Below, piece by piece: positions 62,056 through 64,000 of a stretch of DNA of 64,000 nt; the stretch's first letter is position 1, and each line of letters begins with the position of its first letter. The position numbers and the translations under genes are program-made. The DNA comes from Nematopogon swammerdamellus (taxonomy: Eukaryota; Arthropoda; Insecta; Lepidoptera; Adelidae). The notes under the pieces were generated by a model that saw nothing but the letters and a program-made list of their open reading frames with translations, was not told where the DNA came from and made no database searches. The stretch lies in contig OX336343.1 in assembly GCA_946902875.1 (NCBI GenBank), positions 15,175,596 to 15,239,595 of the forward strand, given 5' to 3'.

Positions 62056-62729
62056 TGTGGATATTTATCTAAATAACTTTCAATATGAAACTTCAACATT
62101 CAAATATATTTTAGATGTTTGCTTAGGAACGTCCATTCGAAGAGGGTTGTTGAAGACGGACCTTCATTTTAAGAGCGATTTTCGGCTTCCATTTTGAGAA
62201 GAGTGTTTAAAACGGCCCGCTATTTGTGTGTTCAAAACGGACGTTCATTTCGAAGACGAAAATTGGTGTTGAATACTCTTCTAAAAATGGTCGTCGAAAA
62301 TCGGGACTTCACACAAATCAGATCATAAAAAATATAATAATTAATCCACTATTACGTTTCTAGACAAACTATAAAAATATTATTAAAGTTTAACTCTTAC
62401 CAAATATTAAAACCCATCGGTTCAATAACCGTCCCTTGTGACACCATCTATCTACAGTGAATATTAAATTAAATGTTTTTTTTTTTCATAAGCAGGTTTA
62501 GGTTTAGGTTTGCAACATACACTTAAATAACATACCTAATACTATGAAAAATAGGGTCTGGGCGCAGCGTATGATATTGAGCCGAGACGACCCAGCATCG
62601 CTGATTTTAAGCCCAGCCTCCAGAATATCCTATTTGACAGCTGTAATATTAAAATTTATTTACATTAATAGACAGAATTTAATTATATAATGAATAATAA
62701 AAAAGGCCAAATAAATAAAATATAAATAT
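62056..62729. other. Unassigned, with a degenerate short-repeat stretch
   Basis: 62125-62310 repeats motifs such as ACGTTCATTT, CGAAGACGA, GTGTTGAA and AAACGGNC on both strands in a degenerate alternating pattern. I see no gene. Confidence 0.4.
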
Positions 62730-62778
<49 letters not shown>

Positions 62779-62945
62779 CTAGATAGAAAGAAATACTTTA
62801 TTGCTCCAAAAAACATTTAACATAAACACACAATAAGAAATTTACATGAGGGGCAAAGGCGGACTTATCCCTTACAGGGATTTCTCCCAGTCAACCTTTG
62901 GATGTTTGAGAGTCGTATGTTGCGAAATATAAGTAGGTAGTAGCA
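62730..62945 (-). mobile_element. Family Z 3' end with (GATA)12 tail
   Basis: (GATA)n spans 62730-62778, then CTTTATTGCTCCAAAAAAC, GGGGCAAAGGCGGACTTATC, CCTTACAGGGATTTCTCCCA, GTCAACCTTTGGATGTTTG and AAGTAGGTAGTAGCAAAATA. It is highly similar to 18262-18450. Minus-strand reading gives a LINE 3' end with a TATC-type tail. Confidence 0.8.
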
Positions 62946-63559
62946 AAATATAAATATGATTCGTACTGTTTAATAAATTACAAGATAAACATGAAAAATA
63001 AAAAATAAAATGAATGAATTTGGCACAACATAACCCCTCAGACCTAAAATTAAAATTAAACACCACAGTAATATAATATCTAATGCAATATGTTCAATAC
63101 AATGAAAATTAATTACGCATACTGTATTTTCAAGTGTATAGGCAAGTGTATATTAGGTTAGTGCAATTAGTATCGGTCAGATTGTCGGTTAGACTGTTGT
63201 TGGAGCCCAGCATGTGTCGACGTCCAGTGATTAGCTGTCTCCTTCTGATGGATTGTTTCCACGCTTGCTCAAATTCTCTTGGGTTAACTATTTCGCTACG
63301 TCTATACAGAGTGTCTCAGTTACGTCCGAGTCGCATTTGGGTGATTCAGTAGCTGAACATAACACGAAGAACCTTTTATTTAGGGCTTTTCATTTTGAAC
63401 GTCATGGATTTTAGGAGCATGCACGAAAACATTGTTCAGTTTTAGATTATAAATATAGTATTCGCCTACGAGTATGTTTGTATTTTGTAAGAATTTAATT
63501 ATTAGTTTTAAGCAACTAACTGTTCTCTAAAAGTCAAGAATTCCTTCAGCTCCTATGAG
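62946..63559. other. Unassigned sequence
   Basis: The + frame 63134-63352 (72 codons) has no recognisable domain. I see no gene. Confidence 0.4.
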
Positions 63560-63900
63560 AATTCTTCTTTCAAGAGGCTGCGCGAATCGTGTGGGGACAG
63601 TCGGGCCGGCTCGTTCCTCCTCCAGCACGTCTCAGTCTGGCCGTGCAGAGGGGGAACGCTGCGAGCGTTATGGGGGCCTTTCCGTCGTCGGTGCCCATGG
63701 ATGAGATTGACGTCGTTGGTGGCTCCCGGCAACGCTGAAATTCCGGCTCGCCTGTCCCTGGACGGTTTTTATTTTTGATTTATTTTTTTACGTTTAGTTT
63801 TAATTTTTTTTTAAGTTAGTTTAGTTTGTTAGTTTAATATAATAGGTTTAGTTAGATTTATATTAGTTAAATAGTATTGTTTTGTTTCTGTGAATAAATG
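63560..63900 (+). other. GC-rich 3'-end-like segment with polyadenylation signal
   Basis: A GC-rich stretch (63568-63760) holds open frames of about 50-70 codons in two phases, then TAA/TGA stops, then an abrupt T-rich tail ending TGTGAATAAATGTTTTT (63888-63904). The layout resembles the 3' end of a LINE or of a gene's last exon. I recognise no domain, and it ends near the window edge. Confidence 0.35.
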
Positions 63901-64000
63901 TTTTTCCTAATTCTTCTTACAATATTACATTAGGTAGGTATTTATTTCTTATGTGGTTTTCTCCTAATTAAGACATAGTCATCATAATACTCTACTGCAT
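63901..64000. other. Unassigned window end
   Basis: AT-rich; nothing identified. Confidence 0.4.

Noticed and set aside
63568..63760. Last exon of a cellular gene
   Set aside because: The frame is short and unrecognised; a LINE 3' end is equally likely, so only a neutral entry is given.

Overview
This is AT-rich, non-bacterial DNA. It looks like a stretch of a lepidopteran (moth or butterfly) nuclear genome lying between genes or inside a very large intron. The evidence is a dense mix of repeats I recognise as common in Lepidoptera: SINE modules carrying GTCGTAAAAGGCGACTAAGG, the CCAAGTGCGAGTCGGACTCG repeat with GACA/GACGGA tails, elements ending in (ATAC)n, LINE 3' ends with GCAATAAAG, and a mariner transposon. 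I found no cellular protein-coding gene, no intact rRNA or tRNA gene, no CRISPR array and no viral gene. Nearly every long open frame lies in a repeat or in low-complexity sequence. A run of 200 N at 797-996 marks an assembly gap.

Family names used here are mine. SINE 'X' body: ends ...AACCGTGTCAGTTTCCATAAA plus poly(A). Its 5' end can be 'P' (a tRNA-like A box, a 5S rRNA-like internal control region, then a tRNA-like B box), 'H' (the GTCGTAAAAGGCGACTAAGG head), or H followed by P. Family C = the same H head plus a different body and an (ATAC)n tail. Family D = a tRNA-derived SINE whose core is related to X. Family E = the 3' end of a non-LTR retrotransposon, keeping the C-terminus of its reverse transcriptase ORF. 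Family F = the CCAAGTGCGAGTCGGACTCG repeat, the commonest insertion host here. Family J = a GC-rich LINE-like 3' end with conserved stem-loops. Family K = the CCGCGGCTTCGCTCGCG type repeat. Family Z = a LINE-type 3' tail with GCAATAAAG.

Layout: 1-5 kb has a minisatellite, the gap, a tandem array in an F-like element, and F. 5-13 kb has a foldback MITE, several X SINEs, E, J and an hAT-like MITE. 13-32 kb has F, C, X, J, D and Z copies and four foldback elements. 32-37 kb holds a C copy split by two hAT-like MITEs and an F copy split by a SINE. 41-45 kb is the best-resolved nest: F contains a mariner, and the mariner contains an H-P-X SINE. 45-64 kb continues with F, C, E, X and D copies and foldback elements, with two P-X SINEs in tandem near 61.2-62.1 kb.

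The elements form a layered insertion record rather than a pathway. The strongest candidates for something under-described are the SINE promoter that appears to embed a 5S rRNA control region between tRNA A and B boxes, and the evident exchange of 5' modules among the SINE families.
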